DNA of 50,000 bases from Adiantum capillus-veneris (taxonomy: Eukaryota > Streptophyta > Polypodiopsida > Polypodiales > Pteridaceae), in NCBI GenBank assembly GCA_014529385.2, contig CM043959.1:59068753-59118752 (forward strand), written 5' to 3'. Positions within the stretch are counted from its first letter, which is position 1, and the number at the start of each line of letters is the position of its first letter. Under the pieces are notes generated by a model, which was given only the letters and a program-made list of their open reading frames with translations, ran no database searches and was not told the origin of the DNA. Of the stretch, positions 9,765-21,588 are shown one piece after another. The position numbers and the translations under genes are program-made.

Positions 9765-11781
9765 TGGTACAGCCCGAGTGTGTCGACCCATGAAGATGCA
9801 AGAAGTCCATGCATGGCGGTTTGCAGGCAAGTGGCAGGTACATTCGGCAAATATTTGATGGTGCTAGGGGCCAGGTACACCAAGATGGGGTGCTTGCTAG
9901 TGGATAGATGTCAGTTTTTCGTCCAATCACAGGTGGCAAGAGCAAAGGCTAATATCATAAGCTTGGAAATGAAGCAAGGGATGTTGGATCCAACTACCAT
10001 AAATTTTATGATATGGGATTCGGAGCGAGGTATCTGCAAGACCCCCAACTATCCAGATGTGTGTGCCAAATTCGGCATTTTGCAGGCACTTGTCCAATGA
10101 GGAATTATGGGAGCACAAGGTGGTCGACGGTCGTGTCGGTCGTCACAACTCTTGCAGGCGAAGATCTCCTCATCTGGGAACCATTTCTACTTTGTGCATG
10201 GAGCGGGCTTTCTTGATCTGTGGCCATGTGGCTTTCTCAATGGCACCAGTGTTCCAAGCGAGAGAGCAAACTTATATGGCGTTTTCTCGGTGTGAAGTAG
10301 AACTAAGGAAGGCTTTTGTTAAAAGCAAAGCTTAAAATGGACAGAAAAAAATGAAACGAACTTTTGCATGGAGAGCGCACCACTGCAGAATATCACGGGG
10401 TGGCCGAGAGTGGAAAGGGAAGCGCTGGTGGGGAAGGGAGCGCCATCAGGTGGCGTGCCAGGAAAAGAAAGGGGGGCACTTGGTAGCCTGCATGTGAAGA
10501 GGCCCGAGTTGGCTGGTGAAAGGGGTCACGGGCTGCATGGGGGCAGGAGAGGATCAGAGGCAGCAAGTTGACGGGGAGACCTGGCTGGTAAAAAACCACC
10601 AGGGTAAGGAGGCCAAGTGGAGGGGCCTGGGGCAGTTGAAGAGGCCGCACGGGCTGATAACAACCGCAAGGGGGCTGCAAGGCAGCGCTACCGAGGGACT
10701 GAGCAGCCCGCTATGATGGGGAAAGCCTAAGCAAGAGGTGGCCGCCATCTGTGGCATGATGGGGCAAAGGGCACGAAAGGATGAGAAGTGGCTGGTGAGA
10801 GGCCGCCAGAGAAGGTGATGGGCACTGCAGAGCCGCCAGTTGAGAAACGGAGGCTCGCAATCAAGGGGGGTGACAGAAAGCCTGAGCAAGGTGTGGCCAG
10901 TCGAGGGAGGCCAGAGGTAGCGAGCATGGAGGGTTTCTAGGGGGGACCGGGTGGCCTGCTACAGACAAGAGAAGGCCGCCAAGGGGCTTGGCCTCAAAAA
11001 AGGTTATCATATGCCAGAGTGGACGGGTTGAGGGCCACACAGTTCATGGAGGAAGGGAGGGCTGAGCTCAGAGGAGGTGAGCAGGGTCGCCATCCGTGGT
11101 GAGGGGGCCGCTCGTTATGCAGGAAAGAAGGAGGCGGGTTGGCTTGTGAGACGCCGCCACGGGCAACAAAAGTAGGGCGGGAACATTAGAAGAAGGGGAT
11201 CGACAGAGAGGTGAGAGGAAAGGCCACCATGGGCTGTAGGTCGAAGACACCATGAGGAGGTGTCCATGGGCTGTAGGTCGAAGACACCATGAGGAGGTGT
11301 CCATGCAGTTTTCTTGATGGGCAGGAGGTCGCCAAGGAGTGGAAAAGGGCTGCATGGTAAGGGTGATGGCTATGTAGTAGCGGCTACAGACAAGAGAAGG
11401 CCGTTAAGGTGCTTGGCCTCGAAAAAGGTGATCGTAAGACAGAGCGGAGGGGCTGTGAGGCCGCCATCTGTGGCATGCAGGAGGACTGCGAAGCAAGTCC
11501 ATCCAAAGTGGAAGGATGGCCAGTCGAGCACAAGTGGCAATTGTGAAGAGCGGTACACACAATATAGGAGTCGGCGGCCTTGGATCGACTGCAAAAGGGA
11601 TCCCTTTGCTGCAAAACCGTGGCTGACGCCATCATTGTACCTGGAATCTTGGTTCTTTTGTTATACATAAGTGATCTATGATCTGGTTGGGTTAGTGTTT
11701 GGGATTGGATTTGCTATTATTCTTTTCGGCTATCTCGTCTCGTGCATAGTGCCCGTGGTAGCGGTGGCTCCGGGTCTTTGG

Positions 11782-11812
<31 letters not shown>

Positions 11813-12101
11813 AGAGAGCGAGAGATTGATTATGGTTGCAAATTGAATGTGATTTTGTATGCGGTCAAGGCTTGCGAGGTCTCCCGGTGTGAGTGGGTTT
11901 ACAGATATGGATGCATTGGTGTGTGCGTCGGTAAAGGTGATTGTGTGTAGCCGAAGTTTCTCGTAAGTGAGGCTGTTCGGTGAAAGTTACAGATAGTGTG
12001 CGTATGTGTGATTCTGTGTGGCTTGGGGTGTTGGATACCTACTGGGCTATAGAGAGGCATCGAGTTTGTGTCCTATGTGTTGTTCCATTTTCCCCATCCC
12101 A
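9765..12101 (+). repeat. Left LTR of LARD-like element
   Basis: 2337 bp. It contains a 37-bp unit in two tandem copies (11228-11264 and 11265-11301, GGGCTGTAGGTCGAAGACAC...), which is single in the right LTR. A GT run lies at about 11780-11808. Short ORFs on both strands show no domain and are not conserved in frame between the two LTRs. Confidence 0.9.
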
Positions 12102-12103
12102 TC

Positions 12104-12125
12104 AGTGGTGCCCCCACTTAGGAGC
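12104..12125 (+). promoter_or_regulatory. Candidate primer-binding site of LARD-like element
   Basis: TGGTGCCCCCACTTAGG begins a few bases after the LTR end and starts with TGG, as needed to pair with a tRNA CCA end. I cannot assign the tRNA. Confidence 0.35.
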
Positions 12126-12202
12126 TACTGGTTGCTCCTTGGTGAAGTCGAAGACGGTGTTGCGGTGTTTCTAGGTTCAAAGAACAAGTGCTGCTAAGAA
12201 AG

Positions 12203-12641
12203 ATGTGGTCGGGTTTTCCTACTTTTACAGGTGCTGAAGATGCTGAGGTTTGGCTGCAAGACTACGGCCTATTTCTGCTGGAAAGCGGTTTGTGGAGAGG
12301 AGGGAGTGGCCCAAGATTTCCCGCTCCTGGTTCATGGCAAAGCAAAGGTATGGTATGAGAGCTTGCAGGCTGAAGAAAAGCTAGATTGGGGCACATTGGA
12401 AGTGGCATTCCAAAGCCGTTATGTGGTCAACCCGCAGTGGAGTGAAGTGAAGCAGATGATGCACAACCTAAAGCAAAGCATTGACGGTGATTTTCGAGCA
12501 TTCGTGTGGGAGTCTGAGGCCATATGGAGCAAGTTGGTTATGGTAACTGCTGTAGAGAATGCTGATTTTTTGAAGTTGACCAAGTTTATGGACTGCTTGC
12601 ATCTCAAAGTTCGAGATAAAATCGGAATTCATCTGGTATAG
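12203..12641 (+). pseudogene. Retrotransposon gag fragment
   Basis: The ATG at 12203 opens MWSGFPTFTGAEDAEVWLQD, the usual gag N-terminal motif. The frame then shifts near 12290, and the next frame carries FPLLVHGKAKVWYESLQAEE and WGTLEVAFQSRYV (Retrotrans_gag capsid-like core), ending at a TAG (12639-12641). No zinc knuckle is seen. The sequence following (about 12642-12900) reads better on the minus strand, so an inverted piece may have replaced the gag C-terminus. Confidence 0.7.
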
Positions 12642-12908
12642 CACATCAGACGGTACTTGGTAGACTCCTCTTTGTAACTGCTGAGGCCTCATAGGCCCAC
12701 ATGGTATCATCTCTACTCTGTCATCACACCTATCTGCTGCTACCACATGTGCATCAACAAAGGGTCGGATTACCTGAAGCTTTTCCCTAGCAATTAGCCT
12801 TGGCACCAATGGACTCGCGAGAACCTGCTTTGCCTGCTGCTTCTTTAAAAGCTTCTTCGTCCTGCTCTGCGCATAGGCTACTGCCTCCTCATATGTGCAT
12901 GGCCAGCA

Positions 12909-13779
12909 GTGGAGAAGATAGCTGAAGTGCCAAAGTCGGTGAGTTTTGTGGTGAAAGCCAAGCTGTGTTTGAGCTATAGCAGTGCCTTGGATACGGATAG
13001 CACATGGGAAACAGACTCTGCTTTCTCAAGGTATGAGACCTATGATGTTATGTATGTCGATAATTTGGTCAAAGAATGGCAGGTTGCAGGTGAAGAGCCA
13101 GTTTGCAAAGACCAGGGGGTTGGGCAACCCTCTCTCGTGCCTTGTGATGGTCAGACAATGCTAACTAAAGAGGAATGTCTTGATGAAGATGGTTGGGGAT
13201 TCGATGAGCCGGTGGTCGAGGTTGATGACGTGTCACAGATTTCGGTTGCTAAAGCTATGACGAGGATACAGGATATGCGAGGCTGTGTGCCTGCTCCAGT
13301 ATCGCTTGAAGAGCCTACAGATAAGGTTTTGCCAGTGTTTGCTTTGGCTGATCGGATGCCGCAGGTTGGTGCCATGCTGCTGATGGATTTCTTGATAAAG
13401 GTTGCTATGCAAGTGCCACTATGCCGCTTGCTACAGGTTGGGTTTTTCAAAGACAATGATGTTGTGGAGAGCTCTCTAGCCGTTGGCGGGGAGACATGTG
13501 TTGCAAAGGCTTTCCAGGGTGTGCAGGTGTGTTTTGGGTGTGGAGATAGTCCATGTATACAACCTTTTGAAGGGTGTTGCTATGAAGGCCTACACAATTG
13601 GTTGGCTACACGATTGGTTGGCTGACAAAGTTATAGATGCAAAGCAGGGAATACTTACCTATGTGTTACAGACAGATGACGATGATCAAAGCTATATTTT
13701 TGATCCTGGTGGAAGCTTCATTACCATTGGGAGAGCCTATGGCTTTCCATTTGACCCAGGCGGGCTCTATAGCAGATGA
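12909..13779 (+). CDS. Unrecognised ORF inside LARD-like element
   Basis: A 238-codon frame (12909-13625) starts at a non-ATG codon in this reading. It is acidic in its middle (DEDGWGFDEPVVEVDDVSQ) and has a late Cys cluster (CFGCGDSPC). An overlapping frame continues to 13779 (TIGWLHDWLADKVIDAKQ... DPGGLYSR), which suggests a frameshift near 13600. No pol domain is recognisable. It could be a degraded gag C-terminal region or captured sequence. Confidence 0.3.
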
Positions 13780-13905
13780 ACATCTCTTTCTATCTATCTA
13801 ATTTTGATGTATATAATATCTATCAGTTTTCTTCTTATGCAATGATCTCTTATCTAAATAATACTATCGTTGAGCATGAATGCTTAACGAGGGGTTGGGC
13901 AATGA

Positions 13906-16205
13906 TGGTACAGCCCGACTGTGTCGACCCATGAAGATGCAAGAAGTCCATGCATGGCGGTTTGCAGGCAAGTGGCAGGTACATTGGGCAAATATTTGAT
14001 GGTGCTAGGGGCCAGGTACACCAAGATGGGGCGCTTGCTAGTGGATAGATGTCAGTGTTTCGTCCAATCACACAGGTGGCAGGAGCAAAGGCTAATATCA
14101 TAAGCTTGGAAATGAAGCAAGGGATGTTGGATCCAACTACCATAAAGTTTATGAAGTTTATGATATGGGATTCGGAGCGAGGTATCTGCAAGACCCCCGA
14201 CTTTCCAGATGTGTGTGCCAAATCCGGCATTTTGTAGGCACTTGTCCAATGTGAAATTATGGGAGCACAAGGTGGTCGACCGTCGTGTCGGTCGTCACAA
14301 CTCCTGCAGGCGAAGATCTCCTCATCTGGGAACCATTTTTACTTTGTGGAGCGCGCTTTCTTGATCTGTGGCCATGTTGCTTTCTCAATGGCACCAGTGT
14401 TCCAAGCGAGAGAGCAAACTTATATGGCGTTTTCTCGGTCTGAAGCGGAACTAAGGAAGGCTTTTTTTAAAAGCAAAGCTTAAAATGGACAGAAAAAAAT
14501 GAAACGAACTTTTGCATGGAGAGGGCACCACTGCAGAATATCACGGGTGGCTAAGAGTGGAAAGGGAAGCGCTGGTGCGGAAGGGAGCGCCATCTAGTGG
14601 CGTGCCAGGAAAAGCAAGGGGGGCACTTGGTGGCCTGCATGTGAAGAGGCCCGAGTTGGCTGGTGAAAGGGATCACGGGCTTCATGGGGGCAGGAGAGGA
14701 TCAGAGGCAGCAAGTTGACGGGGAGACCTGTCTGGTAAAAAGCCGCCAGGGTAAGGAGGCCAAGTGGAGGGGCCTGGGGCAGTTGAAGAGGCCGCACGGG
14801 CTGATTACAGGCGACAAGGGGGACTGAAGGGCAGCGCTACAGAGGGACTGAGCAGCCCACTATGATGGGGAAATCCTAAGCAAGAGGTGGCCGCCATCTG
14901 TGACATGAAGGGGCAAAGGGCACGAAAGGATGAGAATGGCTGGTGAGAGGCCGCCAGAGAAGGTGACGGGCACTGCAGAGCCGCCACTTGAGAAAGGGGG
15001 GCTCGCAATCAAGGGGGGGGGACAGAAAGCCTGAGCAAGGTGTGGCCAGTCGAGGGAGGCCAGAGGTAGCGAGCATAAAGGGTTGCTAGGGGGGCCGGGT
15101 GGCCTGCTACAGACAAGAGAAGGCCGCCAAGGGGCTTGGCCTCGAAGAAGGTTATCATATGCCAGAGTGGAGGGGTTGAGGGCCACGCAGTTCATAGAGG
15201 AAGGGAGGGCTGAGCTCAGAGGAGGTGAGCAGGGTCGCCATCCGTGGTGAGGGGGCAGCTCGTTATGCAGGAAAGGAGGAGGCGGGTTGGCTTGTGAGAG
15301 GCCGTCACGGGCAACAAAATTAGGGCGGGAACACTAGAAGGGGATCGACAGAGAGTTGAGAGGAAAGGCCACCATGGGCTGTAGGTCAAAGACACCATGA
15401 GGAGGTGTCCATGCAGTTTTCTTGATGGGCAGGAGGTCGCCAAGGACTAGAAAAGGGCTGCATGGTAAGGGTGATGGCTATGTAGTAGCGGCTACAGACA
15501 AGAGAAGGCCGTTAAGGTGCTTGGCCTCGAAGAAGGTGATCGCATGACAGAGCGGAGGGGCTGTGAGGCCGCCATCTGTGGCATGCAGGAGGACTGCGAA
15601 GCAAGTCCATCAAAAGTGGGAGGATGGCCAGTCGAGCACAAGTGGCAATTGTGAAGAGCGGTACACACAATATAGGAGTCGGCGGCCTTGGATCGACTGC
15701 ATAAGGGATCCCTTTGCTGCAAAACCGTGGCTGACGCCATCATTGTACCTGGAATCTTGTTCTTTTGTTATACATAAGTGATTGTATGATCTGGTTGGGT
15801 TAGAGTTTGGGATTGGATTTGCTATCATTCTTCTCGGCTATCTCGTCTCGTGCATAGTGCCTGTGGTAGCGGTGGCTCCGAGTCTTTGGTGTGTGTGTGT
15901 GTGCAGAGAGAGAGAGAGAGCGAGAGATTGATTATGGTTGCAGATTGAATGTGATTTTGCATGCGGTCGAGGCTTGCGAGGTCTCCCGGTGTGAGTGGGT
16001 TTACACATATGGGTGCATTGGTGTGTACGTCGGTAAAGGTGATTGTTTGTAGCCGAAGTTTCTCGTAAGTGAGGCTGCTCGGTGCAAATTAGAGATAGTG
16101 TGCGTATGTGTGTGATTTTGTGTGGCTTGGGGTGTTGGATACCTACTGGGCTATAGAGAGGCATCGAGTTTGTGTCATGTGTGTTGTTCCATTTTCCCCA
16201 TCCCA
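13906..16205 (+). repeat. Right LTR of LARD-like element
   Basis: 2300 bp, co-linear with the left LTR with scattered substitutions and small indels. It is preceded by a purine-rich GAGGGGTTGGGCAATGA (about 13889-13905) that can serve as the polypurine tract. It ends CATCCCA directly before the ACGT duplicate. Confidence 0.9.
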
Positions 16206-16643
16206 ACGTCGTTCAAAAAGTGTGTTCCCCTATCGCTCACTATTTCGATTGGTAGTCCATATCCCCTAAAGACATTTTCGAAAAGGAACTGAGCTGTAGT
16301 TCTTACATCATTTTTTTGGGTTGCTTTTGCTTCTGTCCATTTTGTCATGTAGTTTGTTGCTACAATGATGTATTGTGCGTGAGTCCTGTATCCTGGAGGT
16401 ATGATGGGACCAATGAAGTCAATGTCCCATTTGCAAAAAGAACGTATGTCCTTCATTAGTCTCAATGGCATTTCATCTCTCCTTTGGGATGGTTTTGTGC
16501 GTTGATATTCATCACATCGTTTGACATATGTCTCTGCATCCATAAACAGGGTTGGCCACCATATGCCTGAGTGTAGCACGAGCCTTGCCGTTTTATCAGC
16601 AGAGAAGTGTTCCCCTAGCTGTACTGACTGTGCTTGATCTAAG
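16206..16643 (-). mobile_element. Ty3-type retroelement, fragment B: integrase zinc finger and catalytic N-half
   Basis: Minus-strand reading from 16643: VQLGEHFSADKTARLVLHSG, WWPTLFMDAETYVKRCDEYQ (H2C2-type finger with the last Cys replaced), KWDIDFIGPIIPPGYRTHAQ (first catalytic Asp), VATNYMTKWTEAKA and IVSDRGTHFLNDV (second catalytic Asp). It joins exactly to fragment A once the LARD-like element is removed, and to fragment C once the copia element is removed. Confidence 0.88.
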
Positions 16644-16870
16644 TGTTACCATATACATGTGGTAGTGATGTGTGTGAACACACTAGGACCGCCGGGGCAT
16701 TTTTTCCCTCTTTAGGAGGTTTTTTCCCCCGTGCATTGTATATACGCCCATCACTCTAGGGCTATCTATCTTTCCATTGCACACTAAGTAACACACTCTC
16801 TATTGTATGCCTTGAGCTTCCTTCGTCTTCTCCAAGCTGTGTGTGTTTCTCTGCAACCCTAATTTCAACA
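16644..16870 (+). repeat. Left LTR of copia element
   Basis: TGTTACCATA...TTTCAACA. A TATA-like TTGTATATA lies near 16737, so transcription probably starts shortly after. Differences from the right LTR are at CCCCCG/CCCCTG, ATACGCC/ATATGCC, GTATGCC/GTGTGCC and ATTTCAACA/ATTCCAACA. Confidence 0.95.
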
Positions 16871-16872
16871 AT

Positions 16873-16884
16873 TGGTATCAGAGC
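16873..16884 (+). promoter_or_regulatory. Primer-binding site (initiator Met tRNA)
   Basis: TGGTATCAGAGC, two bases after the left LTR. This is the standard plant copia primer site, complementary to the initiator methionine tRNA 3' end. Confidence 0.95.
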
Positions 16885-17232
16885 AGGTCACGTCCTCCCG
16901 GGCTTAGTCGCCAGCTGCTCCAGCACACGGCTACTCACTTTCTCCGATTTCAATGAGCTTTGGCGAGCGTTCACAGGTCGACAAATATTTTGGGCGAGCT
17001 CGAAGAGTGTGGTCTGCTCAGAATTTTGATTTGGGCTCATTTCGGCCTCCATTTCCACTACAGGCACTACTGCACAGGCTATTTCCTCATTTTGTGCAGA
17101 TTTTCTGTCAGTGCCGTTTTCTGCATAACAGGTGCCTTATAGTCTTCTACGGTTTGCGCTATATAACACAAGTTGTTCCCGCTCCATTTCTCCTATTTTC
17201 GGGCAGTTTTCACATCAGGTGCAGCATTTACT

Positions 17233-18228
17233 ATGGCTGACAACAACAACACAGATGTGTTCAAGATGTTTGCTGCTGAGGACAGGTTGGATGGGGACAA
17301 CTACCCTATGTGGGCTTATATGATGCAACATGTTCTTGTGTCAAAAGGTGTCTGGAACATTGTGCAGGGCATTGATGTACGTCCAGGTTCTGAAGATGTA
17401 GGCGATATTGAGGATGTTGCGGGTCTTGTTGCAAGGATTGCAGCTGTTAGAGTTGTTTTGCCTACGGCAGAACAAGCTCGTTGGGATGTTAAGGATGCGC
17501 AGGCTCATGCATTGATTGCGTTGTCTGTGAAGCGCACCATTATTCCTCACATCCGTTCAGCAAAATGTGCAAAACAGGCTTGGGATATTCTAGCAGGTCT
17601 TTTTGCAAGCCGCAATGAGGCTAAAATTGCTTTGCTGCGTAAAGAGCTAGAGTCGAAGATTATGCATGAGGAAAATGATATGGACACTTTCCTTGCTAGT
17701 GTCAAGGATATCAATGAGCAACTCATTTCTGCAGGTGAAGTCATTTCGGACAGTTTCCTTGTGCAGACTGTTCTTGATGCCTTACTAGATTCCTACCAGA
17801 CTTTTGCTAGTACTTGGAGACTGATGACCCAAGGAAATCCTGAAGTTGTCAAGTTTGATGCATTATGCACATTGCTGTTGCAAGAGTCACTTTCTAGAAA
17901 AAACAGGACTAGGCAGCGTGCAGTTGAACACGCTTTTATTGCTTCTCAAAGAAAGGGTGGTAACAGTAATGCAGCCACTTCTTATGGTTCTGCTGCGAGT
18001 GGCAAAAATTCTGTTCCTAATGCTTCTTCCAGACGAAGTGCTGGCAGCACTCGTCTAGATTTTGGTGATAAGGGCAAAAAGAAGATGCGTTGCCATTATT
18101 GTAAAGCCAATGATCACTTGATCAAGTCGTGTCCTAAGTTGAAGGCCAAAGAGGCTAAGAAGAAAGAGGGTGGTTCCACTGCAATGCTGGTTCCACTACA
18201 AATGCAGCCATTGTTGAGTCTTCTGTGA
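17233..18228 (+). CDS. gag: Copia Gag (nucleocapsid CCHC)
   Basis: Starts at the ATG of MADNNNTDVFKMFAAEDRLD. A longer upstream frame from 17173 lacks gag-like sequence. It contains the copia gag core: DGDNYPMWAYMM, then VKDAQAHALIALSVKRTI, AKQAWDILAGLFASRNEAK and LLRKELESKIMHEENDMDTF. Near the end is a zinc knuckle, CHYCKANDHLIKSC (CX2CX4HX4C). The protein ends about 40 codons later through a frame change around 18160-18225, where a short duplicated stretch (GGTTCCACT twice) moves the continuing frame to the protease. It forms the virus-like particle shell in the cytoplasm. About 331 residues, near the usual size for this region. Confidence 0.85.
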   Translation: MADNNNTDVFKMFAAEDRLDGDNYPMWAYMMQHVLVSKGVWNIVQGIDVRPGSEDVGDIEDVAGLVARIAAVRVVLPTAEQARWDVKDAQAHALIALSVKRTIIPHIRSAKCAKQAWDILAGLFASRNEAKIALLRKELESKIMHEENDMDTFLASVKDINEQLISAGEVISDSFLVQTVLDALLDSYQTFASTWRLMTQGNPEVVKFDALCTLLLQESLSRKNRTRQRAVEHAFIASQRKGGNSNAATSYGSAASGKNSVPNASSRRSAGSTRLDFGDKGKKKMRCHYCKANDHLIKSCPKLKAKEAKKKEGGSTAMLVPLQMQPLLSLL

Positions 18229-21200
18229 AAGGAGATTGTGATGCTGATGTTGATGCAGAATGGGCTTTTAGCGCAGAGTGCACTTACAATCCTGCTGTCC
18301 ATGATGCATGCTTGTCAGTTGCTGCAGATTCACATGTGTGGTATTTCGACAGTGGTGCTACAAAGCACATTACCTCACATCGTGAATTGTTTACCTCTCT
18401 CGAGTCTGTCCCTCATGGGAATTCAGTCACTTGTGCCAACAATGCCTCTTATCCAGTTCAGGGAGTTGGAAAGATTGTGCTCACTGCTGCTAATGGCAGT
18501 TCCTTCACACTTGTTGATGCACTTTATGTACCTGGGATCAAGAAGAATCTCTTGTCTGTATCCGCACTTGCTAGACTTGGACTTGTAGTCAAATTTGTGG
18601 ATGACAGATGTACAGTTCATGATCTCAGTTTTGGTGATGAAATTGTTGCATCTGGGTTTTGTGCCGTGGGCTGTATAGCTCACTTTGTATGACAAGTGTG
18701 GACAAAATTTTGCAAATGCTGTTGCAGATTCAAGGGCTATTTCAGATGCAAAACTTTGGCATGCACGTTTTGGTCATCTGAATTTTGCCAGTTTGCTGCG
18801 TTTGCAGAAATCTGATATGGTTGCTTCTTTGCCACCTCTTGAAGCACCTGTCAAACATGTTGTGAAGGCTGTATTGGGTAAAATGCAGGTTCTAAGTTTC
18901 CAAAGGATGGTTCAGTTAGGGCCACATGCAGGTTGCAGCTTGTGCATAGTGATGTTTGTGGGCCCATGCAAACTCCGTCCTTGGGCAATTACCTGTACTT
19001 CGTGACTTTCATTGATGATTACTCCAGGCATGCATGGGTATTTCCGCTTAAAGCGAAGTCCGAAGTTTTTATGTGCTTCAAACAATTTTTGCTATGGCTG
19101 AAAATGTCTCAAAATGTACTATGGGCACCCTCCGTTCCGATCGAGGGGGGGAGTATATGTCTCATGAATTTAATGCATTTCTGGCTAGTCGTGGGATAAA
19201 ACACCAATGTACAGTGCCTTATACACCTCAGCAAAATGGTGTTGCTGAGAGGAAAAACAGGTCACTAACGGAAATGGCACGATGTATGGTCAAAAGTCAA
19301 GCTTTGCCGCATTCTTTTTGGCTTGAGGCCATCATGTGTGCCACTTATGTACTTAACAGGTGTCCTACGAAAGCTTTGCGTCTATTACTCCATATGAAGC
19401 ATGGCATGATAGAAAGCCTTCTATTGAGCACATGCGTGTTTTGGCTGTTTGGCATATGCTTTGGTGCCACAAGTGCAGCGCAGAAAATTGGATGATAAGG
19501 CTGTCAAATGTAATTTTGTTGGTTATAGTGCTGAAAGCAAAGGTTACAGGTTGTATCATCCGCAAACAAAACGTATTCTGGTTTCACGGGATGTAGTGTT
19601 TGTGGAAGATTCTGTTCAGCCCTTGCTGTCATGTACTAGAGACAGTAATGTAAGCTCACAGGACATTTATGACACTTTGTTGCCTCTTTTCAGTGGTGGA
19701 AATACGAATGTAAGTTCCAATGAGGAATGTACAGCCTATGGGGTTTCTGAAAATGTTTTAGAACAGCTATATACTGATGCAGATGTACATGATGTACTTG
19801 ATGAGGAAAGGGCTGAAAATGAGCAGGCTAGAGGTATGCCAAAATGCTGGTGCACACTTTGCGTGACAGTAAATTGGATGCACCTTTGTCTAGTCGTACT
19901 CGTTCAGGCTCTCGCCATGCATCTTATGCATCAGATTGTTATGCTTTGGCTGTGTCTAGTTTACATGATGTTGAGGAGCCTCTGTCTTTTGATGAAGCAC
20001 AGAATTCAGAAAATTGGATTGCTGCCATGAAATCAGAATATGATGCACTTATAGAGAATAACACATGGACTTTATGTGATTTGCCTCCTGGCAAAAAGGC
20101 CATTGGTACGAAGTGGGTTTACAAGTTGAAACGCAAGCCGGATGGTGAGATCGATCGCCATAAGGCTCGACTTGTTGCAAAGGGTTATGCACAACAAAAA
20201 GGCATAGATTATGAAGAGACTTTTGCTCCCACTTGTCGTATGACTACTGTGCGTTTTCTATGTGCATTGGCAACTCATTTTGGTTGGGATGTACATCAAT
20301 CAGACATTGTTACTGCTTTCTTGAATGGTGACATATTTGAGGAAGTTTATGTAACGCAGCCTCACGGTTTTGTCATAAAAAGACAAGAGGACAAAGTGTG
20401 CAAATGTAAGAAGGCTTGTATGGGTTGAAGCAATCTCCTCGTGCTTGGTATGAGAAAGCTGACACTCATTTGGTTAAACGAGGCTTTCGTAACAGTCCAA
20501 CATAAAGCACATTGTATGTAAAGCGTGAGGATGATGTATTTCTCATTGTGGTTCTTTATGTTGATGATTTGCTGATCACTGGACCAAATGAGAGACATAT
20601 TGCTGAATTTAAGGCTGATTTGAATGCTACTTTCAAGATGAAAGATTTGGGGCTGTTGCATCATTACTTGGGTATACAGTTTAAGCACTGTGATGGTGGT
20701 ATTGCCTTGTGTCAGAAAAGTTACATAGAGACATTGCTATGTAAGTTTGGACTTGAGGATTGCAAACCTATTGCCACTCCCATGGAAACAGGTTTGAAGT
20801 TGAGTCTACATGATGCTGGCGATCCTGCTGATGTCACTCTTTACCAAACTGCTGTTGGCTGCCTCATTTATGTATGCAACACGAGGCCAGATATTCAGTT
20901 TGCAGTCTCGCAGGTCAGCAGATTTATGCATAGCCCAGGGTCTAAGCATTGGCAGGCTGTCAAGAGGATTTTCCGCTACCTTAGTGGCACTTTACATCTT
21001 GGCTTGTTTTATCCCAAGGGGGGATCATTGCCGCCAGACTTACATGCTTTTTCGGACTCAGATTGGGTTGGATGTTTTGACACGCGAGTGTCCACAAGTG
21101 GTTTTTGTTTCATGCTTGACAGTTCATGTATATCATGGTTGAGCAAGAAGCAACCTACTGTGTCCACTTCGAGTTGTGAGGCTGAGTACAGGGCAGTCTT

Positions 21201-21513
21201 CACAGCTACGGTTGAGTGTGTATGGCTCAGACGCCTTATGGCTGACTTGGGTGTTGGACAGGACACTGCCAACACTATCTACACTGACAGTCAGAGCGCA
21301 TTGGCAGTTGCGAGGAACCCAGTTTTTCATGCTCGCACAAAGCACATTGAGGTGCATTACCACTATGTCAGGGAGAGGCTCTCAGCAGGAGAGATCAGCT
21401 TGGCTTATGTGCCAACACAGGACAACCTTGCAGATCTTTTCACAAAGGCATTGTCTCGTGAGAAGCTTGAAGCTTTCCGCAAAGCTTTGGGCTTACTCCC
21501 CTTTGGGGACTGA
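18225..21513 (+). pseudogene. pol: Copia Pol: protease, integrase, reverse transcriptase, RNase H (multiple frameshifts)
   Basis: Protease WYFDSGATKHIT (about 18340); GAG-pre-integrase LWHARFGHLNFASLLRLQ (18757); integrase with LVHSDVCGPMQT (18940), TLRSDRGGEY (19130) and YTPQQNGVAERKNRS (19220), giving the D, D and E residues; RT with NTWTLCDLPPGKKAIGTKWV (20060), HQSDIVTAFLNGD and YVDDLLITG (20557); RNase H with SDSDWVGCFDTRVSTSG (21055), SSCEAEYRA and TDSQSALAVARNP, ending LADLFTKAL. The frame changes near 18205, 18685, 18890, 19085, 19375, 19455, 19840 and 20405, and TAA at 20503 interrupts the RT. All catalytic motifs remain legible, so decay is recent, but no full-length Pol can be read. 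Confidence 0.9.
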
Positions 21514-21578
21514 TCCTGTCCTTAGGGCATGGCACTTCCCTTTACTCATGTGCCAGCTCTCGTTCACCGCATCACTCC

Positions 21579-21586
21579 AGGGGGGA
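21579..21586 (+). promoter_or_regulatory. Polypurine tract of copia element
   Basis: AGGGGGGA two bases before the right LTR; priming site for plus-strand DNA. Confidence 0.85.
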
Positions 21587-21588
21587 TT

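Larger units (their letters stand above)
9765..16205 (+). mobile_element. Non-autonomous LTR retroelement (LARD-like) with 2.3 kb LTRs
   Basis: Two long direct repeats, 9765-12101 and 13906-16205, each begin TGGTACAGCCCGA and end TTCCCCATCCCA (TG...CA). They enclose 1.8 kb. ACGT flanks both sides (9761-9764 and 16206-16209), and removing the insert restores the host integrase reading THFLNDVIESLLDEF. The internal part has only a broken gag and an unrecognised ORF, with no RT, RNase H or integrase. Large LTRs and the absence of pol fit a LARD mobilised in trans. The 4-bp target duplication is shorter than the usual 5 bp. Confidence 0.88.

Noticed and set aside
10057-11670. Several ORFs of 60-118 codons in the long LTRs
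   Set aside because: Frames are not maintained between the two LTRs, show no domains and occur on both strands, as expected for GC-rich noncoding LTR sequence.
17173-17232. Upstream extension of copia Gag
   Set aside because: The added 20 residues are hydrophobic leader sequence unlike copia gag; the conserved start is MADNNN at 17233.
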